Part shown: positions 1-11,410 of the stretch, in pieces | How the letters are laid out: every line of letters starts with the position of its first letter | Position numbering within the stretch: position 1 is the first letter of the stretch | NCBI GenBank assembly: GCA_036898135.1 | Contig: CM072513.1 | Span: 39,794,673-39,858,672 of the forward strand | Direction of reading: 5' to 3' | DNA from: Oncomelania hupensis | Lineage: Eukaryota > Mollusca > Gastropoda > Littorinimorpha > Pomatiopsidae | DNA: 64,000 nucleotides | Made by a program: the position numbers and the translations under genes | The notes under the pieces: model-generated | Seen by the model: only the letters and a program-made list of their open reading frames with translations | The model's database searches: none | What the model was told of the DNA's origin: nothing

Positions 1-2
1 TT

Positions 3-3000
3 GGACAAGTAATAATGTAAGCAGCTCGCCCAAGGATGTTTTTGTGTCCCTTGCCTCTGGGACTAGGCATGCAGGTGCACCATCTCTTTGCTTCCAAGTT
101 TTTTAATGAAAACCTTCATGCACTTGGATTTTCTTCCTCGTACGACGAAATAAAGATTTGTAAAATGAGTGCCAGCCATTTTCCCAACCCATGCTGAGAG
201 CACTACCTTTCCCGATGGCCATTTTGCACAGTACATGGCCGACAATCTGGACCATAACACTAATACCATTGACGGTTACAACACATTCCATGGGATGGGA
301 ATCATCGCCACTGTGACGCCAGTGATGCATGGCAAGCTGATGGTTAAGAGACGAACTAACATCAGATCTGAAGAAATAGTAAGAAAGGCTAAAATTGAAA
401 TCAAATATTTCAACAGAGAAGAAACAGGTGGTCTGAAAAGTCTCAAGCTGGAAAGACTTGAAACACAAATTGTGCAGGATCCAACAATGGAAGTTGAGTT
501 ACTCTGGAAGTCCTGCTGGCTGCTTAAGCCAGACAGATCTTCTTGGTCTGGAGTAATGCAGGTTGTACACCAAGGTGCTTTTCCTGAGCAGTCCTCTGTT
601 CTGTTTTTACCCATGATCGACCTTAACCCCACAAACAGAACATGCATACTCTCCACTCTGCACTATATTTGTTCTGAAGCAAAAAGAAACAACAAAACTG
701 CAGTTCTGACATTTGACCAGCCTCTCTGATGGAAGGCTCTTGACATGATACAAAGTGAACCGAAAGAAAGTCATCTTAGGTCAATCATCTTGCGACTTGG
801 ACCCTTCCATCTGCAGAAAAGTTTTCTGGCTTGCATTGGCCACCTTATGGCAGATTCTGGCTTACAGAAAGTCATGTCTGTTTAGTGTTGTGTACGCCCC
901 AAATTCAGTGTCAGCAATTTTAAATGGTGATGCAGTGGAGCGTGCAGTGCATCACGATAGACACGGCCGTGCATGCCCTTCTTATTGCAGACCTTCTGCA
1001 AATCCCTCTTCCAAAATTACCAAAACCCAGCGACAGCAACGATGCTCAGGACACTGATGCCTCTGTTGTACTTATTGATGGAGCATCAAGCAGTGACATA
1101 GATAGGCGTTGTGATGTACCTTGGGAACCTGTCCAGTCTCATCTGCCAGAAGTGTTGGGAGAGGCGGTAAACGACTTTGAAGACATGAATGCTGTTGTTC
1201 ACACTCATGCCAAACTGCTCAAAGGCGAAATAACAGCAGAGAACCTGAAAGACAGCCCTTGCTTGGAACGTATGAGCAAACGGATTCACGGACAGAAAAT
1301 GTCACTTGGTCTAACCAGAAAAACATGCCAGCTGTGGCTGCAGTATATGACAACAGTTGACATTCTGAAGCGATTTCTCAAGGCTGAGAGAACTGGTAAC
1401 TGGCTGCTTCACTTGTCAACCATGCATGAGATGTTGCCGTACTTAGCAGCCACTGGGCACAACCTCTATGCCAAATCAGTCTACCTGTACCTACAGATGA
1501 TGAATAAGCTGGACAAAGTGAACCCGAACGTCTTTAAAAGCTTCATGGATGGTCATCATGTTATTCGGAGGTCTGACAGGTATTGGGCTGGATTATCCTC
1601 TGATCTTGTTATTAAATAGACCCTAATGCGCAGTGCGAAGACCACACACAGGTGGTCTTACGAGAACCCGATGTATCACAGAGGCTCAGCGAGCAAAATG
1701 GGTGCTGTCGCTGCATGCATGTGCCGGTATTAACCATGCCATGCAGGAATTGACTGGTACTCGGCGAGCAACGAGTGATGAACATGCAGAACTTGGAGAA
1801 GCAAGAGTTCAGAAAGATATGGAAGATATGGTCAAGATAGGCGCCTATCTTCAAGAAAGGAGCCTACGCTCAGAAACATTGCCACAGGAGTGACTGCTGA
1901 CCTCACTGTTAACGCCCAAGAGGCAAAAAAAAAAGATTGGAGAACAGATAATCCGGTCATTAGAGGGACAGAATGCTGGTGAGCTTAAATTTACAAGGAA
2001 AGAACAAGTCAGGAATCTGGCCACCAGGCAGTCGAATAAAGGGGTCGGAGCACCCGTCAACATCAACGCACAGCTGCTATTTCAATGGTTTATTACTGCA
2101 TCACAAGGTCAAATGAGCGGGGAAGAACAAGAAATATTCAAATACGAGCTATGCAGTTATCCATCATCTTTGTTTGAATCTCCAGAAATAATGAGACTAC
2201 CAAACAAGGCATCACTGGCCGATGAGCTGTGGAAGATGGTGTCTGAACCTCCCATGTGTTCTCTACCCCGTGACCTCCAGTATGTTGTGGACGGAAGTTC
2301 CTTACTATAACGAGTACAAGCACCCTGGAAGCGGGGCTCCACATTCCAAAGCATTATTGACTTTTAAGTCAGTTATGTAAATAGCCAATATCCCCATGCC
2401 GTGGTAGTCTTTGATGGATATGGGTCTGGACCCTCAACCAAGCATATGACTCATATAAGACGCACAAAAGGAATGAAAGGAGTACCGGTTCATTTTACTC
2501 CTGACATGGCCCTGCTGTCTACTAAGGAAGTATTTCTTGCACACAAGGAGAACAAGCAGAGATTTATTTCTCTCCTTGGTTCATGCTTGGAGCGGACATG
2601 CACAGTCATATAAGCGAAGTCAGACGCTGACTTGCAGATTGTCCTGGCAGCTCAACAGGCAGCTAAACACAAGAGCGCGGCCGTGGTAGGTGAAGACACG
2701 AACCTGTTAGTGTTGTTGATATATTACCTGTGTGCCGAAGACCATGATGTCTACTTCTATTCAGACAAACAACAGCAAAAGAAGAAAGTGTGGGACATAA
2801 AACGACTTGTTGATGTCCTTTGGTTCCCGCTACGTCATCTCATGTTAGTTCTGCAGGCCATTACAGGTTGTGACATCACGTCCAGGTCCTTTGGCATTGG
2901 CAAGGCTGTAGATCTCACAAAATTGAGGTCCAGCACCTGCTTTTAAAAGGCTGCCAAACTTTTCTGGAGGCATCTTCAGTGACAGAAGTAGAAGCAGCAG

Positions 3001-3443
3001 GAGAGACAGCCTTTGTACTCCTATATGGTGGCAAAGAACATGATAGAATAGACGAACTGAGGTATCGCACCTTCTGTAGGAAAGTGGCCCTTGGAACAAC
3101 CTTTGTTCAGGTGAATACGCTGCACCCAACGTCTGCGGCTGCACGATTTCACAGTCATCGCGTCTACTGGCAAGTACAAGAGTGAATGCGCAAACAGCAG
3201 GACGCATGCCCAACAACATGTGGATGGAAGCTGTAGGGCAGCATGCTACTGCCAGGTACAACCCTGCTTCCTGCTGCTCTACCAAAGCTGCTGAAGATAA
3301 TCCGATGCTCATGCTCGGGAAATTGTGATGCCCAATCCCGCTGTTCATGCAGGAGATACAGGCTTCTTTGTTCTCCTGCCTGCAAGGAGTGCAGGGGTCT
3401 TAGCTGCTGCAACACTCCCCCACCCCATCCCGATGAAGTGTAG
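3..3443 (+). pseudogene. Decayed multi-copy invertebrate gene with PIN/XPG-like region and Cys-rich C-terminus
   Basis: A long homologous reading runs across all three frames and enters from the left edge. Frame pieces in order: GQVIM then a TAA at 18-20, LGLGMQVHH near 57-83, ADNLDHNT near 229-252, FHGMGIIA near 286-309, a TGA at 727-729 directly before WKALDMIQSEP, TLMRS near 1620, then GEDTNLLVLLIYY near 2690-2730, GCDITSRSFGIGK near 2866-2904 and HPTSAAARFH near 3121-3150. It ends in a Cys-rich tail at 3300-3420 (RCSCSGNC, RCSCRR, CSPACKEC). I recognise this as a widespread uncharacterised family of invertebrate genomes. The acidic GEDTN block and the GCD...GIGK block resemble PIN/XPG-type nuclease motifs, and the tail resembles a CXC (tesmin-like) domain; both are inferences. 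At least five stops and several frameshifts make it a pseudogene. No flanking repeats were found. Confidence 0.75.
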
Positions 3444-4440
3444 CAGGATTGGAGCACAAATGTTCAGTCATCCTTGTGTGGTTTTGCGTTATCATATTAA
3501 GTTAAAGAAACTGACTACATAGTACAATGGTTTGCAGTTTAATTAATATGTTCATATTGTTCACTGTTTATTATTTTATCTGTTGTCTCATAGAGCATAT
3601 ACATAACTTTCTACATCATTAACTTTAACCAATTAAAAGTATCGTTAATTATTATAACGTTTTCGACAATGCATTTTTATTACCTTTCAAACGAGGTGCT
3701 ACTTGATAGGGTTCTAACGATTTTTGTGGACAGTGACCTTGACCGTGACCTTTAAATAGCCCCTAAAAAGTATGCCGCGCACCAACTGTGTCCGATTTTT
3801 TATGGGAAGTAGCGACTGATCGTGCCGTCATAATGCAGTGAAAATCTTTTCTATAACAATTTGTTTAGGGTCATAGCATATTTTTTTCTAGGTCCCCCAG
3901 GCTATTTATAGACTTTTGTTAAGCGTCGAAGTTTGAAAAGTACCTGCCCCTCTGCATGGAGATCTCTGCCTATGGCTTTGCCTGCAGAACTGTGATTCTG
4001 GTCTTCGGCAGCTTAGGTAACGTGCACCGCAGAGTTGCATCGGGACTTAAACTGACTGGCATTGTGTGGGTCCAATGTTGAGGGAAATTGTAAACTTTAT
4101 TGGGACCTTATTATGGCTTATCTCCTTTAGAATAGAAGCACAGGCGCCAGACTGATTAACACAGCAATGCATTGTTGTGAATTAACCAAGCCCGAGCAGT
4201 GTGTGCCTGTGGCACTAAGAGACGCATAATGATTGAATCAAGGAGCCCTTTGCTGGACTCGAGAGGTAGTGAAATCGAAGGATCTCATGTCTTTTTATGC
4301 TGCTTACACGCGTATTTTAGAGCTTTCATGTTACTAGGATTGTAAGATCTTCTTCTACGACTATAATTTGTGTCTAGTATAAGGATTGGGAAAAAAAACA
4401 TCAGATTCACTTTAAATACCGTACTGTAATACTAGATGAG
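3444..4440. other. AT-rich stretch without recognisable gene
   Basis: No coding pattern, splice frame or known repeat body was recognised. A short run with 'gaccttgaccgtgacc' near 3738-3753 is the kind of word seen in dispersed invertebrate repeats, but no element boundaries could be placed. Confidence 0.5.
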
Positions 4441-4451
4441 AAACCACCGCA

Positions 4452-4452
4452 C

Positions 4453-4548
<96 letters not shown>

Positions 4549-4557
4549 CCATCATCT
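4452..4557. repeat. (CAT)n/(ATC)n microsatellite
   Basis: About 100 bp of nearly uninterrupted CAT repeat, read directly. It is the first of several such arrays in the window (16.4, 16.6, 16.7 and 34.1 kb). Confidence 0.95.
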
Positions 4558-4705
4558 TCATTAATAGCAGCAATAACAAATCGTCTTACTCTTCCGCTTC
4601 TTCTTCATAATCATTGTCCTAATTATTGTCGACGCCGCATTCAATACATCCATCAATGCATACATTTGTTCCTACAGACAGTCCTACTCTTTCCCCACCC
4701 CCTAA

Positions 4706-4746
4706 CACACACACACAAATACACTCAAATACACACACACACACTC
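4706..4746. repeat. (CA)n microsatellite
   Basis: Interrupted CA dinucleotide array read directly. A second short CA run lies at 4908-4922. Confidence 0.85.
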
Positions 4747-5270
4747 GCGCACACATATATATGTATGTACAAGCACGCAAACACGACGGCGCGCGCACTC
4801 TCATACCAGTAAGGTTACACGAAAGAACCGTTGCATGTAAAGAGAGACACACTCGTTATTATTGCTTTGGAAAACAAGTTACAAATATAATATACAAATG
4901 CCTAAAAAAACACACACACACAATTTGCAATGTCAATGGACGGACGTTATTATTTTAGCATGGAATTCATTGCATAGTGCTGATTAAATCGAATAATTCT
5001 TATGGCATAGCAACGTCAGAAATTAACATATAAAATTCATAGTTTGTCTCACATCTTTATTTATAATTATAGTATAAGCACTGTAAACCAGTTCATGTTA
5101 TCACGTAAATTAAACATAATATATCACAGTTATCCTAATACTGTATGTGTATCACTCCACCAACATATTATCACAATGCAAACGTTCTCATTGTCATTAT
5201 TATATGGAACTATATAAATAGCAAGCTGTAGATTTTACATAACAGCTATCACTCTAAATGTCATTTAAAG

Positions 5271-5572
5271 TGGGGTGTCGGATAGTGCAGTGGTTGGAGC
5301 ACTCGCTACTGTGTCGAAAGTGAAGCACCGTCCGGTGAGGTTAGCACTTGGATGGGTGACCGCTAAGGTGTGAAGCGACAAACAACAACGCCCCCAGTTG
5401 ACTCAACTGTGATTGAGTACCTACTCTCTTGAGGGTGGGGAAGGTAAAGCAGCGAGGGAGAGAGTTGGGCATCACCCTCATTACGCTGGCCCAAGATAAG
5501 TGTGATCTCCAACATCACGCTCCCCTACGGCCACAAGGCTATGGGACTACCTTTACCTTTTTACCTTTGGTA
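5271..5572 (+). mobile_element. SINE with tRNA-like head and 5S rRNA-like segment
   Basis: The head around 5276-5312 carries a tRNA-type A-box word (gatagtgcagtggttgg). The next segment, 5317-5364, closely follows the internal promoter half of 5S rRNA, including 'gaagcac' and the strong word 'cacttggatgggtgaccgc' at 5345-5363. A unique body follows, ending in 'ctacctttacctttttacc' near 5550-5568. No open frame is present. Composite tRNA/5S SINEs are known in animals; this family's name was not recognised. Flanking duplications were not resolved. Confidence 0.7.
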
Positions 5573-6942
5573 GTTCAACAAATAGATTTTTCTCCATCTT
5601 AGTTTTCCAACTAGTGGTTTTAAAAGATGGACAGGCTTTAGTTGCAACTGGAGGGTTACTCAGGTAAAACCACTCTGAGTATGCTACAATAGTATATGTG
5701 CATATTAAAAACCTATTAGTAGTATAATTCGTTTTATTCGTCCCGTATACAACACAATGTCGTGGCGAAGAACATAAATACTAACAAACGAATTTATTTC
5801 TATATTCATACGACCCGACTAATCAATATCTTAATAATAAATGTCATACGAGCAAATTTTCGTTAATGTGTTGAGAGTCAAAGTACGGGAGGGGGAGAGG
5901 GAGGGGAGAAGGAGGAATGGTATGGAGGTAGGGGAGGTAAGTCAGTTAATAGATGTAAAAGCAGAAAAGTCGATACTTTGCTGATTCTCCAATAGTGGTC
6001 ATGTGCCTGTGGCTATACGTACGCTTACCGCAACATTGGAATGCGTTTGATCTTAAATGAAAGACGATACCAAAAACAATACAAGAGAATATTTCATCAA
6101 TGTCATAAAATAAATACAAACAAATATGAATATTGCAATACTATTTTTCATTTGAACAGATGGTTGTCATTATATGAGCTCATATGAATTATAAATAACA
6201 AAAAAATGTTCTCCATTGCTCTCCATTCAGTTCATGCAACCTGTCTATAAAGACAATACATATCTCCTCCAAGCCAGCGCTCCCTTGCTCAGCGTTGTGT
6301 TATCGTCATCGATTTTGTTTGATTTGTCACTCCACACACTATATTCGATTGTTCATTATGGGGACATGAAATGATTACAAAAATATCTTTACATTTTGAA
6401 TTTTGATTAATAGGCCTTTTAGAAACAGAATGCTTATAGACAAAACAAAAACCTATTTTAAAAAAACTGCAAGTTTCATTACGAGTAAAACCGAAAAATT
6501 ATTTTAAAAGCCTTAATGATAGCGCATAGTTATCCAATTTTAAGCTTACGTGACTGGTTTACTTGTAGAACGAGCAACAGAAAGGCAGCAGCAGATACAA
6601 ACAAGCGATACAATACTGATACAGAGGCATCACATATCGTGGCTTTATCACAAATTGAAAAAAGCGTTATAAAGAGAATTCGCATTCAGTGCGTAATTAT
6701 GAAAACAGTGACGATCTGAAAACTGCAAGTCCGCTTATAGTCAATTACCGTTTAGGATCCTGGTTACTCTTTAAATTTGTTGGAAAAGATTGGCTATATT
6801 TAAAAAACAAAAAACACCCTTATATATTGATTGTCACTTAATTTTTACCAGAAGTTATACCTAGTAAACTGGGCGGCAATTCTCGCGCGACGGTCGATTT
6901 GTTGGCGTATTTCAGTTTCTGATTTTTAGGCAACCGCTTCCT
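5573..6942. other. Intergenic stretch without recognisable gene
   Basis: AT-rich sequence with a short G-rich purine patch at 5887-5940. The only longer frame, 6516-6719, has no recognisable similarity and no gene-like context. Confidence 0.5.
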
Positions 6943-7666
6943 AATCCTATCCTATCCTATCCTATCCTGTAACTCGGAGGTCGTAGGGGCAACACAGATG
7001 ATCGTGTAACCAGCGTACTCCATCTTTCCCTGTCTTCAGCAACCTGATTGTTTTGCTCAGTGTCAAACCAGTCCATTCTCGAATGTTGTCCTCCCACTTC
7101 TTTTTCGGTCTCCCTCTTCTTCTACCTCATTGCACTGTGCCTTGCAGGACGGTCTTTGCAAGACGTGATAATCTGGTGCCGTGGCCATACCATCGGAGTT
7201 TCCGTTTCTTCACCACTGTGAGCAGGTCATCGTGTTGTCCAATGGCATGTGTGATGGTCTATCGGACTTCGTCGTTGGTGATGTGTTGGGTATAGGAAAT
7301 GCCCAGAAGTCTTCTGTAGCACCTCATCTCCATGCTTTGTATTCTTCGTTGTAGATCTGCTGTGATGGTCCATGTTTCGCAAGCGTATAGAAAGATGGAG
7401 ATGATAAGGGAGCGCAGCAGTCTTACCTTGGAATGTAGACTGATGGTCCTGTCTTTCCAAATTGGCTTCAACCTCGCCATGGCACTAGTTGTTTGTGCGA
7501 TCCTGGAGAGGACTTCCTGTCGGGACCCACTGTCTGAAACAATGGCTCCTAAATATTTGAAGCTATGCACTGTGTTGAGGGACTGGCCTTGGACTTTGAT
7601 GTCCGTGTTGATGCCATTGGTGTTGTTTGTAATCACTTTGGTCTTCTCTGCACTTATTTCCATTCC
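6943..7666 (-). mobile_element. Older N1 non-LTR retrotransposon copy, 3' part
   Basis: The reverse strand reads the 3' end of the same family as the plus-strand copy at 7679-10177. The tail is a (cctat)n run at 6945-6966, equal to (ggata)n at the 3' end of N1. Coding similarity runs from EISAEKTK near 7655 through YLGAIVSD, YACETWT and RRIQSMEMRCYRRLL down to about 7259, after which frames are broken. At 7667-7678 the copy is interrupted by the younger element and resumes at 10186. It is therefore the target into which the young copy jumped. Confidence 0.88.
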
Positions 7667-7678
7667 ATAGACTATGGA
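7667..7678. repeat. Left target-site duplication of young N1
   Basis: The 12-bp word atagactatgga at 7667-7678 recurs at 10174-10185. It is the target duplication flanking the young N1 insertion. The first four bases overlap the tail repeat on the right side, so the certain length is 8-12 bp. Confidence 0.85.
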
Positions 7679-10177
7679 ATGCCAAGGTTGGCCAAGATGC
7701 GCACCACAACTGGGGAGACACATGCGGACCCCACTGCAACAACGAGACAAATGACAGGGGTCTGAGGCTATTGGAGTTTGCCAGATACAACAATCTGGTA
7801 CTGGCAAACACGCTTGGTCTCCACAAAAAATCCAGACGATGGACATGGCACAGTCCCGGCGGGGAACATCACAACCAGATCGACTACATCATGGTCAAGA
7901 AACGCTTCAGATCAAGCATCAACATTGGCAGGACACGCACTTTTCCAGGAGCAGACATTGGAAGTGACCACGATCTCGTGATGATGTCTTTCCGGCTCCA
8001 TTTGAAGAGAGTAAATACAGCAAAGTGCACTAGGCTGAAGTTCGACCTGGACAAACTGCAAGACCCGGAGGTGGCAAAAATATTTCAGGCCACAATTGGA
8101 GGGAAATTTGCACCACTGCTTATTTTTGGGGCAGGCGAAGTAGATGTCAACACCATGACCAATACCTTCAACTCAGCTGTAACAGATGCCGCCACTGAGA
8201 TTCTTGGCAAGCACCGACCAAAGAAGAAGCCGTGGATTACACCTGAACTTTTGGATCTGTGTGATAAACGAAGAGAGTTAAAAAAGAAAAAGAACACCTC
8301 ACAGGGAGCTGATGTCTACCGAAAAATCAACAATGACATCCGAAAAGGCATGCGCACAGCAAAGGAGAACTGGATAGAAGATCAATGCCAGGAAATAGAG
8401 AACAATCTGAACAAGAACAACAGCAAGAAGGCCTACCAGACTGTGAAGCGGCTGACAAGTGTTAAACAGCCCAAAGTCTCCACTATCCAAAGCAAGTCTG
8501 GCATTTGCCTTACAGAAGAACAAGAAGTCTTGGACAGATGGACAGAGTACTGCTCTGACCTTTACAACCATACACCAAATGGAGACCCATCAGTTCTAGC
8601 ATGTCCCGAGAGCAGAGAAGAAGAAGAAATCCTCCCAATTCTCCGGGAAGAAGTTGAGGCAGCAGTGCAATCGCTGAAAAAAGGGAAGTCAGCGGGAGTG
8701 GACAACATACCAGCGGAACTGCTACAAGCAGGAGGAGAAGCGATGACTGATGCTCTCACCATTATCTGTAACAAGATCTGGCAGAGTGGGAAATGGCCTA
8801 CACCATGGACCCAGTCGCTTGTCATCACTCTTCCCAAAAAAGGTAACCTTCAGGAGTGTGAAAATTACCGCACCATCAGCCTCATCAGCCATCCCAGCAA
8901 GGTCCTCCTGAAAATAATACTCAACAGGTTGAAACCACAAGCTGAACAAATCATAGCTGAAGAACAAGCAGGATTCATGGCAGGGCGAAGTACCACTGAA
9001 CAGATTTTCAACCTCAGAATAATCTGTGAGAAATACCTACAGCACCAACAACATCTATATCATGTGTTCATAGACTTCAAGAAGGCATTTGACCGAGTCT
9101 GGCATGCAGCTCTATGGGCAACCATGAAAGTGTACAACATCAGCCCTAAAATTATAGAAGTCATCAAAAGCCTGTATGACAAGGCTACCAGTGCAGTCCT
9201 CCATAACAGCGTCATCGGGAACTGGTTCAAAACAACAATCGGTGTGCGTCAAGGATGCCTACTCTCCCCAACACTCTTCAACATCTTCCTAGAGCGCATC
9301 ATGTCAGATGCTCTTGCAGATCACGAAGGCACAGTCAGCATAGGGGGCAGAGCAATCTCCAATCTTCGTTTTGCGGATGATATTGATGGATTGGCTGGAG
9401 AGGAACAAGAACTTGAACAGCTTGTACAGAGGCTTGACACCACCTCCAGAGCTTATGGAATGGAAATAAGTGCAGAGAAGACCAAAATGATGACCAACAA
9501 CACCAATGGCATCAACACGGACATCAAAGTACAAGGCCAATCCCTCAACACAGTGCACAGCTTCAAATATTTAGGAGCCATTGTGTCAGACAATGGGTCT
9601 CGACAGGAAGTCCTCTCCAGGATCGCACAAACAACTGCTGCCCTGACAAGGTTGAAGCCCATTTGGAAAGACAGAACCATCAGTCTACATTCCAAAGTAA
9701 GACTGCTGCGCTCTCTGGTCATCTCCATCTTCCTATATGCTTGCGAAGCATGGACCCTCACAGCAGATCTCCAACGAAGAATACAAAGCATGGAGATGAG
9801 GTGCTACAGAAGACTTCTGTGCATTTCCTATACCCAACACATCACCAACGTTGAAGTCCGACAGACCATCACACAAGCCATTGGACAACACGATGACCTG
9901 CTCACAGTGGTGAAGAAACGGAAACTCCGATGGTATGGCCACGTCACCAGATCATCAGGCCTTGCAAAGACCATTCTGCAAGGCACAGTGCAAGGAGGTA
10001 GAAGAAGGGGGAGACCGAAAAAGAGGTGGGAGGACAACATTCGAGAATGGACTGGTTTGACACTGAGCGAAGCCATGAGGGCTGCTGAGGACAGAGAAAG
10101 ATGGAGTATGCTGGTTAAGCGATCATCTGTGGTGCCCCTACGACCTTCGGGTTATGGGACAGGATAGGATAGGATAG
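7679..10177 (+). mobile_element. Young 5'-truncated N1 non-LTR retrotransposon
   Basis: A 2.5-kb insertion starting abruptly inside the endonuclease coding region and ending in three ggata units at 10162-10176. It is flanked by an 8-12 bp duplication and splits a reverse-oriented older copy of the same family. Truncation at the 5' end, a short-repeat 3' tail and a target duplication are the marks of target-primed reverse transcription. The family is APE-type; the C-terminal region resembles proteins often annotated as craniofacial-development-2-like. Clade (Nimb-like or RTE-like) is not settled. Confidence 0.92.
7681..10167 (+). CDS. N1 ORF2: endonuclease C-terminus plus reverse transcriptase
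   Basis: The frame is open from the truncation point to a stop inside the ggata tail. It encodes the end of an APE-type endonuclease (NAKVGQD at the start, IDYIM near 7882, GSDHDLV near 7960), a charged linker, and a reverse transcriptase. RT landmarks in order: GKSAGVDNIPAELL near 8690, CENYRTISL near 8857, DFKKAFDRVWH near 9074, GVRQGCLLSPTLFN near 9241 and the catalytic FADD at 9370-9381. The C-terminal part has CYRRLL, WYGHVTR and GGRRRGRPKKRWED, a basic region usual in this family. No internal stop was seen, so the copy is young, but it lacks the N-terminus of the endonuclease and any ORF1. It cannot be a full source element. The first ATG, at 7771, is internal and probably meaningless. 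Confidence 0.9.
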   Translation, partial: AKVGQDAHHNWGDTCGPHCNNETNDRGLRLLEFARYNNLVLANTLGLHKKSRRWTWHSPGGEHHNQIDYIMVKKRFRSSINIGRTRTFPGADIGSDHDLVMMSFRLHLKRVNTAKCTRLKFDLDKLQDPEVAKIFQATIGGKFAPLLIFGAGEVDVNTMTNTFNSAVTDAATEILGKHRPKKKPWITPELLDLCDKRRELKKKKNTSQGADVYRKINNDIRKGMRTAKENWIEDQCQEIENNLNKNNSKKAYQTVKRLTSVKQPKVSTIQSKSGICLTEEQEVLDRWTEYCSDLYNHTPNGDPSVLACPESREEEEILPILREEVEAAVQSLKKGKSAGVDNIPAELLQAGGEAMTDALTIICNKIWQSGKWPTPWTQSLVITLPKKGNLQECENYRTISLISHPSKVLLKIILNRLKPQAEQIIAEEQAGFMAGRSTTEQIFNLRIICEKYLQHQQHLYHVFIDFKKAFDRVWHAALWATMKVYNISPKIIEVIKSLYDKATSAVLHNSVIGNWFKTTIGVRQGCLLSPTLFNIFLERIMSDALADHEGTVSIGGRAISNLRFADDIDGLAGEEQELEQLVQRLDTTSRAYGMEISAEKTKMMTNNTNGINTDIKVQGQSLNTVHSFKYLGAIVSDNGSRQEVLSRIAQTTAALTRLKPIWKDRTISLHSKVRLLRSLVISIFLYACEAWTLTADLQRRIQSMEMRCYRRLLCISYTQHITNVEVRQTITQAIGQHDDLLTVVKKRKLRWYGHVTRSSGLAKTILQGTVQGGRRRGRPKKRWEDNIREWTGLTLSEAMRAAEDRERWSMLVKRSSVVPLRPSGYGTG

Positions 10178-10185
10178 ACTATGGA

Positions 10186-10235
10186 GGTGGTGTCAAACCT
10201 CTGTACCAGCTGTTCAAATTCTTGTACCTTTCCAC
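10186..10235 (-). mobile_element. Older N1 copy, continuation 5' of the insertion
   Basis: The reverse strand continues the older N1 copy after the young insertion (equivalent to about 9405-9455 of the young copy), then similarity stops near 10235. This is the 5' truncation point of the older copy. Its original length, with the insert removed, was about 780 bp. Confidence 0.75.
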
Positions 10236-11116
10236 AAGAGCTCTCCGCTTCCTAATATCAGATTCTAACTGGTTGCAACTCCGGGCTTCTGAGAATCTGT
10301 TCATCATCTTGCGAGTAGTGGTGCTTTGGTTCAGCTTCATGTTGTTGCTGTGGCTGATTTTGCTGCTACCGATGACGATGATGTGGTTGCGGATGCTGTT
10401 GCTGTTCTTGATTGTGTTGCTCTCGTTCTTCTTCTTGTTCATGCTCTCGTTCTTATTTTCGTTCATGCTGCTGTTCTTGTTCTACTCCTTGTCGTCGATG
10501 TTGCTGTTGTGGTAGATGTTCTTGTTGTTCGTTTTCTCGTTGATGTTGTTGATCTTCTTTTTCTTGCTGTCTTTGTTGTTCACGTTGACGTCGTCGTGCT
10601 TCTTTTTCTTGTTAATGTTCTTCTCCTAGTTGCAGTTGGTGATGCTGTTCTACTGGTTGTCCTTCTCGATAATTGCTGTTGATTTCCTTCTCCATTTTGT
10701 GGTTGTTGTTGATGTTGTTCTGTATCTCTTTGATGTTGTAATTGTGCGTCTTTTTCTTTATGTTGACATTGGTCGTATTGCTGCTGTTTTTTCCTGCTAT
10801 TTGTGGTTGCTGCTGGGTCGTCGTTGTGGTGGTCGTTCTTGTTCTTCTTAATCTTTTTGTCCTTGTTATTGTTGGTGGCCCATTTTCTGATCTTTTTCAG
10901 GCAGTTTATCCACCGCCGTTGCTGGAAGAGCTTGCAAATCTGACTGTGACATCGGACCAGGCCTGGAACTTTCCTCGTTATTGTTATCATCTAGAGCACT
11001 AATACTGTTTCCTATAAAAGTCTTTGGAATGGGTACTCTCATAACGGCTTTCGAAGACTTGAAAGGGAAACAAGCGAACAAAACCCTTGTGCGCGAAGAT
11101 GTAGCACGATTGTCGT

Positions 11117-11152
11117 TCTCTTGTTGTTGTTGTTGTTGTTGTTGCTGCTGAT
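11117..11152. repeat. (TTG)n tract encoding a Gln run on the minus strand
   Basis: A TTG run read directly. On the reverse strand it gives about ten consecutive Gln codons inside the Ser/Thr/Gln-rich remnant. Confidence 0.85.
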
Positions 11153-11357
11153 CATGATATTGTTGTGATGGAGGAAGATGACCAGTTTCTGGGGTTTTTA
11201 CATCTGTGTCAACCTCTTTGGCTTGCCTGACCTCGTTATCTGTGGAGACAGATCCCTCAGGTACGACAGCATTTGCAGGAACAACGTCCTGATTGAAATT
11301 ACTACTAGTCGTGGTTGGGTTCGCGGCCGAATCCTCGGACTTCGTTTTCTTCTCTTT

Positions 11358-11410
11358 TCTCTTCTTCTTCTTCTTCTTCTTCTTCTTTTTTTTTTATTTT
11401 TTATTTTTTA
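11358..11410. repeat. (TTC)n and T-rich tract
   Basis: A run of TTC units at 11362-11386 is followed by T-rich sequence, seen directly. On the minus strand it is Lys/Glu-rich and disrupts the adjacent reading frame. Confidence 0.85.

Noticed and set aside
4619..4958. Overlapping ORFs on both strands near the CA repeat
   Set aside because: They are driven by the CA/TG simple repeat and have no further support.
10222..11002. Leu/Val-rich plus-strand ORFs at 10.2-11.0 kb
   Set aside because: They are antisense to the Gln/Asn/Lys-rich minus-strand tract. The hydrophobic pattern arises from TTG/TTC-type repeats.
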